Source: Bryobacteraceae bacterium
GTDB lineage: Bacteria > Acidobacteriota > Terriglobia > Bryobacterales > Bryobacteraceae
Assembly: GCA_019748195.1 (NCBI GenBank)
Contig: JAIEPW010000106.1
Coordinates: 1 to 64,000, forward strand
Length of the DNA stretch: 64,000 bases
Direction of reading: 5' to 3'
Part shown: positions 44,616-53,797 of the stretch, one piece after another
Position numbering within the stretch: position 1 is the stretch's first letter
How the letters are laid out: every line of letters begins with the position of its first letter
Program-made: the position numbers and the translations under genes
The notes under the pieces: generated by a model
The model's input: the letters and a program-made list of their open reading frames with translations, nothing else
Databases searched by the model: none
What the model was told of the DNA's origin: nothing

Positions 44616-47600
44616 TTAGAACATCAGACGCATTCCGAAGCGGAATGTGCGGATATCCTGATAAGCGCCGAAGTTCGGATTGGTGGCCGCGAAGGCGCTG
44701 GAACCCGTGCCGTTGACGCCCGCGATTGCGCGCGCGCCACCCGCCGCGACGGCAGCGCCGGGCAACCCGTAAATCGGGTTGAAGCGCACGGAGCCGGCGC
44801 CGCGAAGCACGTAGTTATACGGGTTGTAGCCGCGGAAGAACACGGACGGGTCGATGGTGATCGCGCCGTTGCGGTTCAACTGCGTCGCGCGCGAAATCAC
44901 GGTTCCCTGGTTGAACAGGTTGCGCGCGTTCGCTTCCAGCCGGACGCTCATCCGCTCCGTCATCTTAAACGTGTGCGCGATTTGCAGATCGGTCTGGGTG
45001 TAGGCGGGCGTGCGGCCCAGGTCGCCGCGGCCGAACGGGAACGTCGGCGCGGACAGGTAAATCACCGAGGTGGAATCCAGGGTGCCCTGGTAGGCGAGCT
45101 GGTTCAAGCCGAAGAAGGTGTTGCCCAGCCGCGACTTCAGGTCGTAATAGGCGAACAGCTTGAAAGTATGCGGGCGATCCGTGCCCAGGCGGCCCAGCAC
45201 GTTGCGCTGGCTGCCCGACGCATCGAAGTAGTAGTACGGCAGATCGTAGGCGCGCGAAACGCCGGGATCGGACCGTCCGGCTTCGTCCGAATTCGCCAGT
45301 CCGGAGTAGTTCCCGTACAGGCGGCTCCAGGTGTAAGACGGGATCAGATTCAGCCCGCCGACCTTACCCTGGAATCGGAACTCCACCGCGTCGTATTGGC
45401 GCTTGGCTTCCGGAACCAGGAATTCCTGGCCGTCCGGCGTCTTCTGGCCGTACACGGAATTTGTGTTCCGCGTCTGGCCGAAGCCGGGGTTGCCGATCAG
45501 GTAGACTTCGTTGTCCTCGGCATCCAGCACGCCGATGTCCTCGATGGCCTTCAGCAGGTCCTTGCGGACGTAGCGGATGCTGGCCACGCCGCGGCGGTTG
45601 AACTGCTTCTCCAGCATCAGGGAGAACTCGCGCGAGGTGTAAGGCTTGATGTCCGGATCGATTCCCTCCAGCTCGCCCGCCGCGTTAATCGGGATGGTGC
45701 GGTTGTTGAAGGAAACGATGTTCGGACCCAGCGCGCCGGGATTGGTCCGGCTCAGGTTGAACACGTTGGGGTCGTTCAGCCGGTACACGTGGCTCCACCA
45801 GTAGTCGCCGCCGAAGCTGCCGCGGGCCAGTTCGTACTTCATGGTGTCGTAGAAGAGGCCGAAGTTGCCCGCCAGCTTCCACTGGCCGTCGCCGAAGATA
45901 TCCCAGGCGGCGCCGATGCGAGGTGCGATCTTGTCGCCCCAGCCGAAAGAAACCGGATTGGAGATCTTGATTCCGTTGAACTCCGGCGTGTAGGGCGGCA
46001 GGAACTCATTCTCGAAACGCACGCCCAGGTTCAGGGTGAGCCGCGCGTGCGCGCGCCACTGGTCCTGGATATAAAAGCCCTGGTTGCGGCTGTTCACGCC
46101 GTTGTTCAGGCGGACGCCATCCTGCCAGGTGTAGTAGCCGTAGGTGCCCCGCTGATCGCGGACGCTGCCGCGCGAATAGGAGTCGTTCCAGTTCACCGTG
46201 AACTGGCCGTTGGTGAAGTCGCTGAGGACTTCGTTGCCCAGCCGGTTCAGGGCGTAGCCGAACTTGAAGGTGTGCTGCTGGCCGCCGATGTTCTTGATCC
46301 AGGTGCCGTCCAGATACACGTTGTGGCGCGTGGTAATGTCCTTCACGATGGCCAGCGTGGTGGCCGTATTCGTGTAGCCGTTCGGGAACTGAACGGTTGA
46401 CGGAACGCCGGCGATGCCCACGCTCGAGGTGTTGTAGGTAATGAACGGAATGCTTGGAAGGCCGTAATTGCCGTCCTTGTCGTTCAAGTAGCGATAGCCG
46501 TAGCGGCCGGTGACGACGATTTTCGGCGTCAGGGCGTAGGTAGCGCCCACCGAGACAGTCTGGGCCGGCACGAAGCCGCCTTGACGTTCCAGGCCGTTCA
46601 GCGGCGCAAGCCGTTGATCGCGGCTCGGCAGGGTGCCGGTGCGCTTGAACGGCGACCAGATCCAGGTGGAATTCACCTGCAGCTTGGAAGTCGCGTTCCA
46701 GTCCAGCCGGTTCACCATATAGTGGCGCAGCCAGCGCTGGTCATAGGTGCGGGTTCCGGAGGCGAACGGCACGGCCCGCGTCGTGTGCTCCAGCTCCGGC
46801 GAATAGCCGCTGGTGAAGAACAGGCGGTCCCGCAGCAGGCGTCCGCTTAGGATCCCGCCGGGGTACCAGATCGAGTAAGAATCCTCGCGCGGGCGGAAGA
46901 ACTCGGCCAGGTCCGCGTTCGCCGCCGAGCGCTGATAGTAGCCGCGGTCGCGAGCGTTCAGGCCGTCATTCGTGGTCTGGAAGTAGACCTGGCCGTGGAA
47001 ATCGTTGCTGCCGCCCTTGGTGGAGACGTTCACCACGCCGCCCGTGGCGCCGCCGTACTCCGCCTCAAAACCGCCGGAGCGGATGTTGACTTCCTGCGTG
47101 AACTCGATGGGAATCGCGTTCTGCTGGCGCAGGGAACCGCGCCGGACGTCGGAAACTTCCACGCCGTCCAGGAAGAACGTATTCTCCGAACCGCTCGCGC
47201 CGTCCACCGAGAAGCCGCCCACGCCGGCGTTGCCGCCTTTCACTTCGCTGCGCACGCCGGGGGCGATCGCAAGAATCGAGTTGAAGGTGCGTCCCGTGGG
47301 CAGGTTCAGCATCTGGCTGCTCTGCAGGCTGGTGACCGTGCGGCTGGACGCCGTGTCGATCTGGTTCGCCGCCGCCGTGACTTCGACGACCTCGGCCATC
47401 TGTCCGACATTCAGCTTGGGACTGAAATTGACTTGCGAACCCAAGCGGACTTCCAGCTCCGCCTGGCGCGTGGTCTGGAATCCGGTGGCGGATACGCTGA
47501 TGCTGTAAACCCCGACGGGAAGGCTCACGAATGCATAGTTGCCTGCCCCGTCCGTGGTGGTCTCCAAGCCCTTTGGCAGGCGTGGTCCGGTCACGACGAT

Positions 47601-47744
47601 CTTAGCGCCGGGAATCGCCGCGCCCGAGGCGTCGGTAACCACACCGGAAACGGCTCCGGTGCTTTCCTGAGCCGGCGCGGGAAGCGCCAGCAAGGCGAGC
47701 ACCAGCATCGAAGCCAAGATCCTGCGCTTCGTGCTTATCTCCAT
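44616..47744 (-). CDS. Oar-like TonB-dependent outer-membrane receptor
   Basis: This is 1042 residues with a signal peptide (MEISTKRRILASMLVLALLALPAPAQ region). The carboxypeptidase-regulatory domain (SGVVTDASGAAIPGAKIVV) is followed by a plug domain with FFLDGVEVSDVRRGSLRQQ, the family segment VNVSTKGGSNDFHG, and a barrel ending IRTFRFGMRLMF with a terminal Phe. ATG 47744 is chosen: it starts the signal peptide and has AAGGAG upstream. A frame extending to 47891 adds 49 residues without any export signal. The substrate is unknown. Confidence 0.93.
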   Translation of the reverse strand: MEISTKRRILASMLVLALLALPAPAQESTGAVSGVVTDASGAAIPGAKIVVTGPRLPKGLETTTDGAGNYAFVSLPVGVYSISVSATGFQTTRQAELEVRLGSQVNFSPKLNVGQMAEVVEVTAAANQIDTASSRTVTSLQSSQMLNLPTGRTFNSILAIAPGVRSEVKGGNAGVGGFSVDGASGSENTFFLDGVEVSDVRRGSLRQQNAIPIEFTQEVNIRSGGFEAEYGGATGGVVNVSTKGGSNDFHGQVYFQTTNDGLNARDRGYYQRSAANADLAEFFRPREDSYSIWYPGGILSGRLLRDRLFFTSGYSPELEHTTRAVPFASGTRTYDQRWLRHYMVNRLDWNATSKLQVNSTWIWSPFKRTGTLPSRDQRLAPLNGLERQGGFVPAQTVSVGATYALTPKIVVTGRYGYRYLNDKDGNYGLPSIPFITYNTSSVGIAGVPSTVQFPNGYTNTATTLAIVKDITTRHNVYLDGTWIKNIGGQQHTFKFGYALNRLGNEVLSDFTNGQFTVNWNDSYSRGSVRDQRGTYGYYTWQDGVRLNNGVNSRNQGFYIQDQWRAHARLTLNLGVRFENEFLPPYTPEFNGIKISNPVSFGWGDKIAPRIGAAWDIFGDGQWKLAGNFGLFYDTMKYELARGSFGGDYWWSHVYRLNDPNVFNLSRTNPGALGPNIVSFNNRTIPINAAGELEGIDPDIKPYTSREFSLMLEKQFNRRGVASIRYVRKDLLKAIEDIGVLDAEDNEVYLIGNPGFGQTRNTNSVYGQKTPDGQEFLVPEAKRQYDAVEFRFQGKVGGLNLIPSYTWSRLYGNYSGLANSDEAGRSDPGVSRAYDLPYYYFDASGSQRNVLGRLGTDRPHTFKLFAYYDLKSRLGNTFFGLNQLAYQGTLDSTSVIYLSAPTFPFGRGDLGRTPAYTQTDLQIAHTFKMTERMSVRLEANARNLFNQGTVISRATQLNRNGAITIDPSVFFRGYNPYNYVLRGAGSVRFNPIYGLPGAAVAAGGARAIAGVNGTGSSAFAATNPNFGAYQDIRTFRFGMRLMF

Positions 47745-48118
47745 GGTTTCATGCTCCTTTTTCGCTATCGGTGAAATTGCCCGCTGCCGCACGCACTCCA
47801 CCGGCGAACCGTATGTGTCCGCCGGGAAATTCAGGGTCCTGGAAAGGCCGGCAGGGTATGTCGAGGGAGGCACGCTTTCCGGCAAGCGCAAAAGAAGCGA
47901 GCGCGGCGACTCCGGCGAAGAACCGTCCGGACGCGCGCGCTCGCAACTGGCAAACCAGCGTACTGTTAGAAATTGTGACCCCCAACCGGTTTGCAGAATG
48001 ACAAACCGGGAAGAACAGACTAATGCTGGGGTCAGCCTAACCCAAAAGGATGTCCGTAATCAATGATGTGAAGATTAATTAATAACGCTAGGACGAAAAT
48101 GTGGCGGGCTGTCCGCCT
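47745..48118. other. Long leader region of the 44616 receptor gene
   Basis: This is 374 bases without a credible gene. An 8-base-pair inverted repeat, CCGGTTTG/CAAACCGG (47986-47993 and 48002-48009), lies about 250 bases upstream of the receptor start and could be an operator or an mRNA hairpin. The part from about 48020 to 48100 is AT-rich (runs such as TTAATTAAT) and may hold the promoter. The last bases lead to the stop of the SGNH gene. Confidence 0.4.
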
Positions 48119-49501
48119 TTAGGGGCGATCTTCCCCTGCAACCGTCGCAGCCGCAACACTTTGTCTCGCCTGAACGAAGTCGAGGTACTCGTTCATTAGA
48201 TCGCGGAAGATCGCTTCACCGATCAGCCGGTAGCCGGGGGCGGTGAAGTGAACGTAATCGCCTTGCGCCATTCCGGCGAAAACCCAATTGCGCATGGACC
48301 CCTTGCCGCCCATGCGCGCGCGGAGATCCCAATAGGCGCAGCCGGAAACCAGGGCCGCTTCGCGCTGCGCCCGGACGATGATGTCGAGCTTGTCCATCGG
48401 CGCCCAGCCTCGCCCGGTGCGGATGAAATGATCGGGTGGACCGACTACGAGGATCGACGCCGCGGGCGCGGCCTTGCGGAAGCGCTGGATCAACTGCAGG
48501 AACATGTCGTGATACGTTTCGTAGGTCCAGTCGCGATTGCGCGCCTCGTTGGTCCCGTATGCGAGCACGATCAGCGCCGGATTCCGCCGCGCCACGTTGT
48601 CGAGCAGCAGATTCTCGTCCCAGCCGAAGACGATGGAAGCCTGCGCGCCGTTGATCCCCAGCGTTTCGTAGGTGACGCCCTTGGCGTTTTCGGCCGCCCA
48701 TCCGAAAATCCGAACCGGCTTGTATTCGGCGGTTTCCAGCTCAAAACGATGCGGGCCGGAAGACGTTTCGAAGCGATAGTAACCGGGCGCGAGCTCGCCT
48801 TCGGTGGAGATGCGCTCCACCAGCGCGCCATTGTCGTAGAGGTTGACATCGCCTCCGCCAGGCTGCTGGAGATAAAAGATTTCCAGGCTTTCGCATTCCG
48901 CGTTGAGATAAACGGCTTCGCCCGGGCGGGTGGCGGTCATGGCGACGCCGCCGAGTCCGTAGCGGCCGTCGCCGCCGCGGCCCACCAGCCCGTCGGTATA
49001 CCAGCCCTTGGTCGAACTCCCGCGCACATCCAGCCGCCGGTAGCTGTTCCACGGCCGGCCCGCGAAGCTGTATCCGCTGCCCCCGTCGCCGAAGCGCGCC
49101 TGGAAGGCTTGCCGCATCCCGCCGGTCCACTCATCGGCGGCGGTATGCGAATCACCGTAATGCAGGATCCGAAGCGGACCGTCCACCTTGCCCTGCTGGT
49201 GACGGTAAAGCATCTCGAAGAAGGGCACCAGGGCCATCGGGTTTTCGATGGGGATTTCCGCGCCGCGCTGGTGAGCGGCGTTGACGGTCTGCGCCGCCTG
49301 CGCGCGGACCGCGGCCGAAACCACCGGAGGCCTGGGCGCGCGGTGCACCGGCTTGCGTTTCGCGGTGCGAACCGGGGTTTTGGCGCCGGGTTTCTTCTTG
49401 GACTGGACCCCCGCCGGCTTGGCGGGTTTTGCCGGAGGCTTTGCCGGCGTCGCCGCGCCGAGCGGCAGAATCAGCGCGAGGGCTGCCAGGGCAAGCCTCA
49501 T
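48119..49501 (-). CDS. Secreted SGNH-hydrolase-like protein B of the O-acetylation operon
   Basis: This is 460 residues. A signal peptide (about 1-17) is followed by a Lys/Pro/Ala-rich linker (about 18-60) that could bind the cell wall or a membrane-bound partner. The body carries SGNH blocks: HYGDSHTA (nucleophile Ser about 117), YGTNEA (Asn/Glu block), and DYVHFTAPGY (Asp and His near 416), plus a beta-jelly-roll insert (about 185-280). The family includes acetylesterases and the AlgX/AlgJ-type acetyltransferases. The start overlaps the stop of the upstream SGNH gene as ATGA. It is the last gene of the MBOAT operon. Confidence 0.88.
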   Translation of the reverse strand: MRLALAALALILPLGAATPAKPPAKPAKPAGVQSKKKPGAKTPVRTAKRKPVHRAPRPPVVSAAVRAQAAQTVNAAHQRGAEIPIENPMALVPFFEMLYRHQQGKVDGPLRILHYGDSHTAADEWTGGMRQAFQARFGDGGSGYSFAGRPWNSYRRLDVRGSSTKGWYTDGLVGRGGDGRYGLGGVAMTATRPGEAVYLNAECESLEIFYLQQPGGGDVNLYDNGALVERISTEGELAPGYYRFETSSGPHRFELETAEYKPVRIFGWAAENAKGVTYETLGINGAQASIVFGWDENLLLDNVARRNPALIVLAYGTNEARNRDWTYETYHDMFLQLIQRFRKAAPAASILVVGPPDHFIRTGRGWAPMDKLDIIVRAQREAALVSGCAYWDLRARMGGKGSMRNWVFAGMAQGDYVHFTAPGYRLIGEAIFRDLMNEYLDFVQARQSVAAATVAGEDRP

Positions 49502-50880
49502 TTCGGCTGCATCACTCCCGCCGGGTTTTCCGCGAGCTTACGCTGCATCTGCTTCGCCTTGTACTGATTATACCCATCGAGCAACCCCTCGTAGAGCAAA
49601 CCCCCTACGATCCGGGCGCCGGCGGGCATAGGGTGAATGAAGTCGGCTCCCACCAGGCGGGGCTCGGCGGCATACCAGCGGCCCATGGTGCCGGACCCGC
49701 CCATGGCCGCGAAGGTATTGAAGAAGGCGCAATTCGTTTCCTCGGCGACCTTTCGCTCCAGCTCCACCAAACGGGCCATTACGGGCACCGTGCCGATCTG
49801 CCCCGAGGAATCGCGCTCGCCGCGGTCCATCGGGCTCATCACCAGGATGGGGGTTCCGGGGATGCCGGCCCGGATCCGCCGCACCACTTCCTTCATCTCC
49901 TTGCGATAGGCGAAATCCACGAATTGCGGGTAAACGCTTTCATTCGTGCCGTAATTCACTATCACCAGGTCCGGGCGATAGTGCCGCAGTTGCTCAGCCC
50001 AGTGACCGGCATTGAATAGCCGAGCCGGCACCCGCACGTAGGCGCCGTTCAGTCCCAGGCTGTCATAAATCACACCGGGGGCGTCCTTCAGCAAGGACGC
50101 GCCGAACACGCGAACGGCGCCTTGGATAACCCGAACGGTGATTTTCCGCGTTTCCGGCGGCAGGGGAAAACTGTGGAAGGCGGGTTTCGCCTCGGGACCG
50201 TCGGTTGCAATGGTTCCCAGCCGTTCGCCGCCCGCCTCCACCGCCATCGTGCCGCCGCCCGGCTGTTCCAGATAGGCGACCTCCACCCGCTGGTGGCGGC
50301 GGTCCTTCAGGATCAGGTTCGACACCGCGCCGGGCGATCCCCGGAAGCTGACGCCGCCCAGTCCGAATAACCCGTCCTTGGACCCTTGGGTCGCCGGGTC
50401 GATCTGCCAGCCGGAAGCGTCGATCTGCACGCCGCGATGCCCGTACCAGGCCCAGGGCTTGTCGATCAGGATGAACCCGTGGCCCGAATCTCCAAACTTG
50501 GCCTGCAGCAGGGCGCGGACATCGGCGGTGATCATGTCGGCGGTGGTGGGCGAGTCGCCGTAATGGACAATTCGCACCGGGCGATCGGCCTTCCCCTGCT
50601 CCAGCGCCAGCACCGCATTGAAGAACGGGTCCAGCGACCCCGCGGGATCGATGAAGTTCTCGCGCAGCGGCTGTACGCTTCGCAGCGTGGGCTTCAGCCG
50701 GTTCTGTTCCTCGAGGACCGGCTCCGCCACCGGCTTGCGCGGCCGGAAGTCCACCAGCAGCGGCAGTTGTTCCAGCTTCAGCGACGGATAGCCGGTGAGC
50801 GCGGGCGTGAATTCAGGCGCGGCCAGCAGGGCTCCGAAGGTCAGGATGGTGAGGGCGGTTTTCCAGGGAAAGTTCTTCAT
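49498..50880 (-). CDS. Secreted SGNH-hydrolase-like protein A of the O-acetylation operon
   Basis: This is 460 residues with an N-terminal hydrophobic segment (about 8-22) that is a signal peptide or anchor. SGNH blocks are HYGDSPTTAD (Ser about 108), NYGTNESVY, and DFIHPMPAGA (Asp/His near 413). It aligns along its length with the next gene, including the central LEQPGGG and FGLGGVSF motifs, so the pair arose by duplication. It lies six bases after the MBOAT gene. The probable role is to pass an acyl group to, or remove it from, an extracytoplasmic polysaccharide. Confidence 0.88.
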   Translation of the reverse strand: MKNFPWKTALTILTFGALLAAPEFTPALTGYPSLKLEQLPLLVDFRPRKPVAEPVLEEQNRLKPTLRSVQPLRENFIDPAGSLDPFFNAVLALEQGKADRPVRIVHYGDSPTTADMITADVRALLQAKFGDSGHGFILIDKPWAWYGHRGVQIDASGWQIDPATQGSKDGLFGLGGVSFRGSPGAVSNLILKDRRHQRVEVAYLEQPGGGTMAVEAGGERLGTIATDGPEAKPAFHSFPLPPETRKITVRVIQGAVRVFGASLLKDAPGVIYDSLGLNGAYVRVPARLFNAGHWAEQLRHYRPDLVIVNYGTNESVYPQFVDFAYRKEMKEVVRRIRAGIPGTPILVMSPMDRGERDSSGQIGTVPVMARLVELERKVAEETNCAFFNTFAAMGGSGTMGRWYAAEPRLVGADFIHPMPAGARIVGGLLYEGLLDGYNQYKAKQMQRKLAENPAGVMQPK

Positions 50881-50886
50881 GTGCCC

Positions 50887-52284
50887 TCAGAAATTGTTAT
50901 AGATGAACGGCGTAGCGCCGGTGGTGGCGACGAATTGCAGCGCCACCACCAGGGCTGCCAGGCACGCCGCCTGCACGTAGAACGGAGTCCGCGAGTAGAC
51001 GCGGATGGTGAAGTCGAACCAGTGCCGCGGGATATAGTGCGCGGCGACGGCGATCGCGAGAATGAACCACAAGCCGCCGGTGATATTCGGCGTTGCCCAG
51101 GCGCCGGACGCCACCCGCGCCAGGACGGACCATGCGTTCTCAATCGACGAGGCGCGGAAGAACACCCAGCACAGGGCCACAAACTGGAAGGTCAGGAAGA
51201 TGCCGGCAAACCGCCAGGCTCCGGCGGCGGGCTGATTGCCGCGTTTCTGCTGCCACAGCCGGACCACCGCCAGGCCCACGCCGTGGAGCGCACCCCAGAG
51301 GACGAAGGTCCAGGACGGACCGTGCCAGAACCCGCCGACCACCATGGTGATCACCAGGTTCAGGTAGGGGAGCACCTTGCCGCGCTGGCCCGGCAGGCTG
51401 AAGAACAGGTAGTCGCGCAGCCAGTTGGAAAGCGAAATGTGCCAGCGGCGCCAGAAGTCGGCCAGGTTCAGCGCCGCGTAGGGAGCATTGAAATTGGGCG
51501 GGAGCTGCAGCCCCAGCAGCAGAGCCGACCCCAGCACGATGTCCGTGTAGCCGGAAAAGTCGTAGTAAAGCTGCAACGCGTAGCCGTAGATGGCGACCAG
51601 CGTTTCCGCGCCGCTGTACAAGTTGGGGAAGTCGAACACGCGGTTCACCAGGTTCTCGGCTAGATAATCGGCAATCAGGAACTTCTTGCTCAGCCCCAAA
51701 CCGATCCAAAAGAGGGCTTTTGCGCCATTTTCGGGCGAAAGCGTCTTGTCCTTGCGCTCCAACTGGCTTACCAGGGTGGAGACGCGGGTGATGGGCCCGC
51801 TCAGGATCGTCGGAAACAGGCTGACACCGGTCAGGTAAGTGAGCAGGCTGGCGGCAGGCTTGGCGTCGTGGCGATACACGTCGATGGTGTAGGTCAGGGC
51901 CTGAAAACAGTAAAAGGACAGGCCCAAGGGGAAGGTCCAGCGCCAGGCGGGCGCGACCCCGCCGCTCATGGCAGCCCAGTTTTCGAGCAGGAACGGCATG
52001 TACTTGAAGGAGGCCAGCAGGCCGACGTTCATCAGGATGCTGGCGGTGACCAGCATGCGGCGGAGGCCGGCGCGCCTGGTGGCGCCCATGGCGCGGGCGA
52101 TCCAATAGTCGGTGAAGCCCGCGGCGGGAATCAGCCCGAGATAAAACAGATCCCACCGGGCGTAGAAAAAGTAGTTGGCAAACAACAGAATCGAAAGGCT
52201 CGCCAGCCGCCAGCGGGCCAGCGGCCAGTACAAAAAGAAAACCCCGGCCAAAAACAGGAAATACGTGGACGAGGTGACGAGCAT
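50887..52284 (-). CDS. MBOAT O-acyltransferase (AlgI/PatA-like)
   Basis: This 465-residue polytopic membrane protein has about ten helices. Family landmarks are LSFYCFQALTYTIDVYR, YALQLYYDFSGYTDI, DFWRRWHISLSNWLRDY and GGFWHGPSWTFVLWG with the catalytic His near 318. AlgI and PatA move acetyl groups across the membrane to SGNH partners. The two SGNH genes directly downstream make a three-gene operon. The target polymer (exopolysaccharide, peptidoglycan or other) cannot be told. It diverges from the CNNM/CorC gene. Confidence 0.95.
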   Translation of the reverse strand: MLVTSSTYFLFLAGVFFLYWPLARWRLASLSILLFANYFFYARWDLFYLGLIPAAGFTDYWIARAMGATRRAGLRRMLVTASILMNVGLLASFKYMPFLLENWAAMSGGVAPAWRWTFPLGLSFYCFQALTYTIDVYRHDAKPAASLLTYLTGVSLFPTILSGPITRVSTLVSQLERKDKTLSPENGAKALFWIGLGLSKKFLIADYLAENLVNRVFDFPNLYSGAETLVAIYGYALQLYYDFSGYTDIVLGSALLLGLQLPPNFNAPYAALNLADFWRRWHISLSNWLRDYLFFSLPGQRGKVLPYLNLVITMVVGGFWHGPSWTFVLWGALHGVGLAVVRLWQQKRGNQPAAGAWRFAGIFLTFQFVALCWVFFRASSIENAWSVLARVASGAWATPNITGGLWFILAIAVAAHYIPRHWFDFTIRVYSRTPFYVQAACLAALVVALQFVATTGATPFIYNNF

Positions 52285-52335
52285 GGAGCTGGGAAGCCTT
52301 GATTATAACGGTCCGGCGAGGTTTCCGCTAACTTG

Positions 52336-53688
52336 ATGGTAGGGGGCGAACTCCTGATGGGCTCGGCTGGATTGGAAATCGGAATCCTTTTCGTGCTGAT
52401 TCTGGCGAACGGGCTGTTTGCCATGGCGGAGATCGCGGTGGTTTCCTCGCGCAAGACGCGGCTGGAGCAGCGCGTCAAGCAAGGCAAGCGGGGAGCGCAG
52501 GTGGCGCTGGATCTCGCACAGAATCCCGGAGACTTCTTAAGCACGGTACAGGTGGGCATTACCCTGATCGGCACGCTGGCCGGCGCATTCGGCGGGGTCA
52601 CGCTGGCCGGGCATCTCAATCACTACCTGAGCCGGTACCCGGTGCTGGACCGCTACAGCGAATCCATCAGTCTTGGCCTGGTGGTGATCGCCATCAGCTA
52701 CCTCACGCTGATCCTGGGCGAGCTGGCCCCGAAGAACATCGCCCTGATCAACCCGGAGGGGATCGCCAGCGGACTCGCGCCGTTGATGAGGTGGCTTTCC
52801 CGGGCGACTTCGGTGGTGGTCCGCTTCCTGTCGTGGTCCAGCAACATGGTGCTGAAGCTGGTTCCGATCCGCGCGGGGACCGAGCCGCCGGTGACCGAGG
52901 AGGAGATCAAGGGGCTGATCGAGCAGGGTACCCTGCATGGAACCTTCGAGGAAGCCGAGCAGGAGATGGTCAGCGCCGTGTTCCGGCTGGGCGAACGCCG
53001 GGTGAAGGAGCTGATGCGCTCTCGAAACCGCGTGGTCTGGCTGGACTTGAAGGACCCCGGTGAGGTCACGCTGGGGAAGATTCTGAACAGTCCGTACCTG
53101 CGGTATCCGGTGGGCGAAGGCAGCCTGGATCAGCTCGCGGGCATCATCGATGTGAAGGATGTGCTGGGTCAGAGCCTGGCGGGCCGGCCGCTGGATCTCC
53201 GGCCGCTGGTCAAGAAGGCGCTTCTCGTTTCGGAGTCGAAACGGGCCTTGGATGTGATCGACCTGTTCGTCAGCTCCGGCACGGGGATGGCGCTGGTGAT
53301 CGACGAGCACGGGGGCGTGGAGGGGCTGATCACGATGACGGACGTGACGCGCGCCATCGTGGGGGAGGTGGCGGCGACGGCGGACGAGATCGCCGGACCG
53401 CGCGCGCTGCGGCGTGAGGATGGATCGTGGCTGGTGGACGGCATCCTGCCTGTGTCGGACCTGCGGCAGGAGTTGCAGCTATCGCAGCTTCCCGGGGAGG
53501 AGGACGGGGACTTCGCCACCGCCGCCGGGTTCGTGATGACGCGGCTCGGACGCGTGCCCGCCTCGGGGGATGCGTTCGCGTGGAACGGGTGGCGATTCGA
53601 GGTGGTGGACATGGACGGGAACCGGATCGACAAGCTGCTGGTGAGCAGGCTGCCGGAGGCGGAGACGGAGGACGGGGACAATCCGTGA
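52336..53688 (+). CDS. CNNM/CorC-family membrane protein (hemolysin-C-like)
   Basis: This is about 450 residues. It has a DUF21/CNNM transmembrane domain (about 8-190; LANGLFAMAEIAVVSSRKTRLEQ, LGELAPKNIAL), two CBS motifs (about 215-345; including MALVIDEHGGVEGLITMTDV region) and a C-terminal CorC/HlyC domain (about 365-440; TAAGFVMTRLGRVPASGD). Members take part in Mg2+/Co2+ transport. A TTG immediately precedes ATG 52336, and ATG 52357 is also possible. Confidence 0.93.
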   Translation: MVGGELLMGSAGLEIGILFVLILANGLFAMAEIAVVSSRKTRLEQRVKQGKRGAQVALDLAQNPGDFLSTVQVGITLIGTLAGAFGGVTLAGHLNHYLSRYPVLDRYSESISLGLVVIAISYLTLILGELAPKNIALINPEGIASGLAPLMRWLSRATSVVVRFLSWSSNMVLKLVPIRAGTEPPVTEEEIKGLIEQGTLHGTFEEAEQEMVSAVFRLGERRVKELMRSRNRVVWLDLKDPGEVTLGKILNSPYLRYPVGEGSLDQLAGIIDVKDVLGQSLAGRPLDLRPLVKKALLVSESKRALDVIDLFVSSGTGMALVIDEHGGVEGLITMTDVTRAIVGEVAATADEIAGPRALRREDGSWLVDGILPVSDLRQELQLSQLPGEEDGDFATAAGFVMTRLGRVPASGDAFAWNGWRFEVVDMDGNRIDKLLVSRLPEAETEDGDNP

Positions 53689-53797
53689 AGGCGTCCAGTC
53701 ACGGTGATCCGGCTCGACCTGTGAGCGGCCCTGAGGGACCACGGCGCGTTCGTGTTCGAGAGGCGTAACTTCGGCGGGCGGCGACAGTACAAATGAA

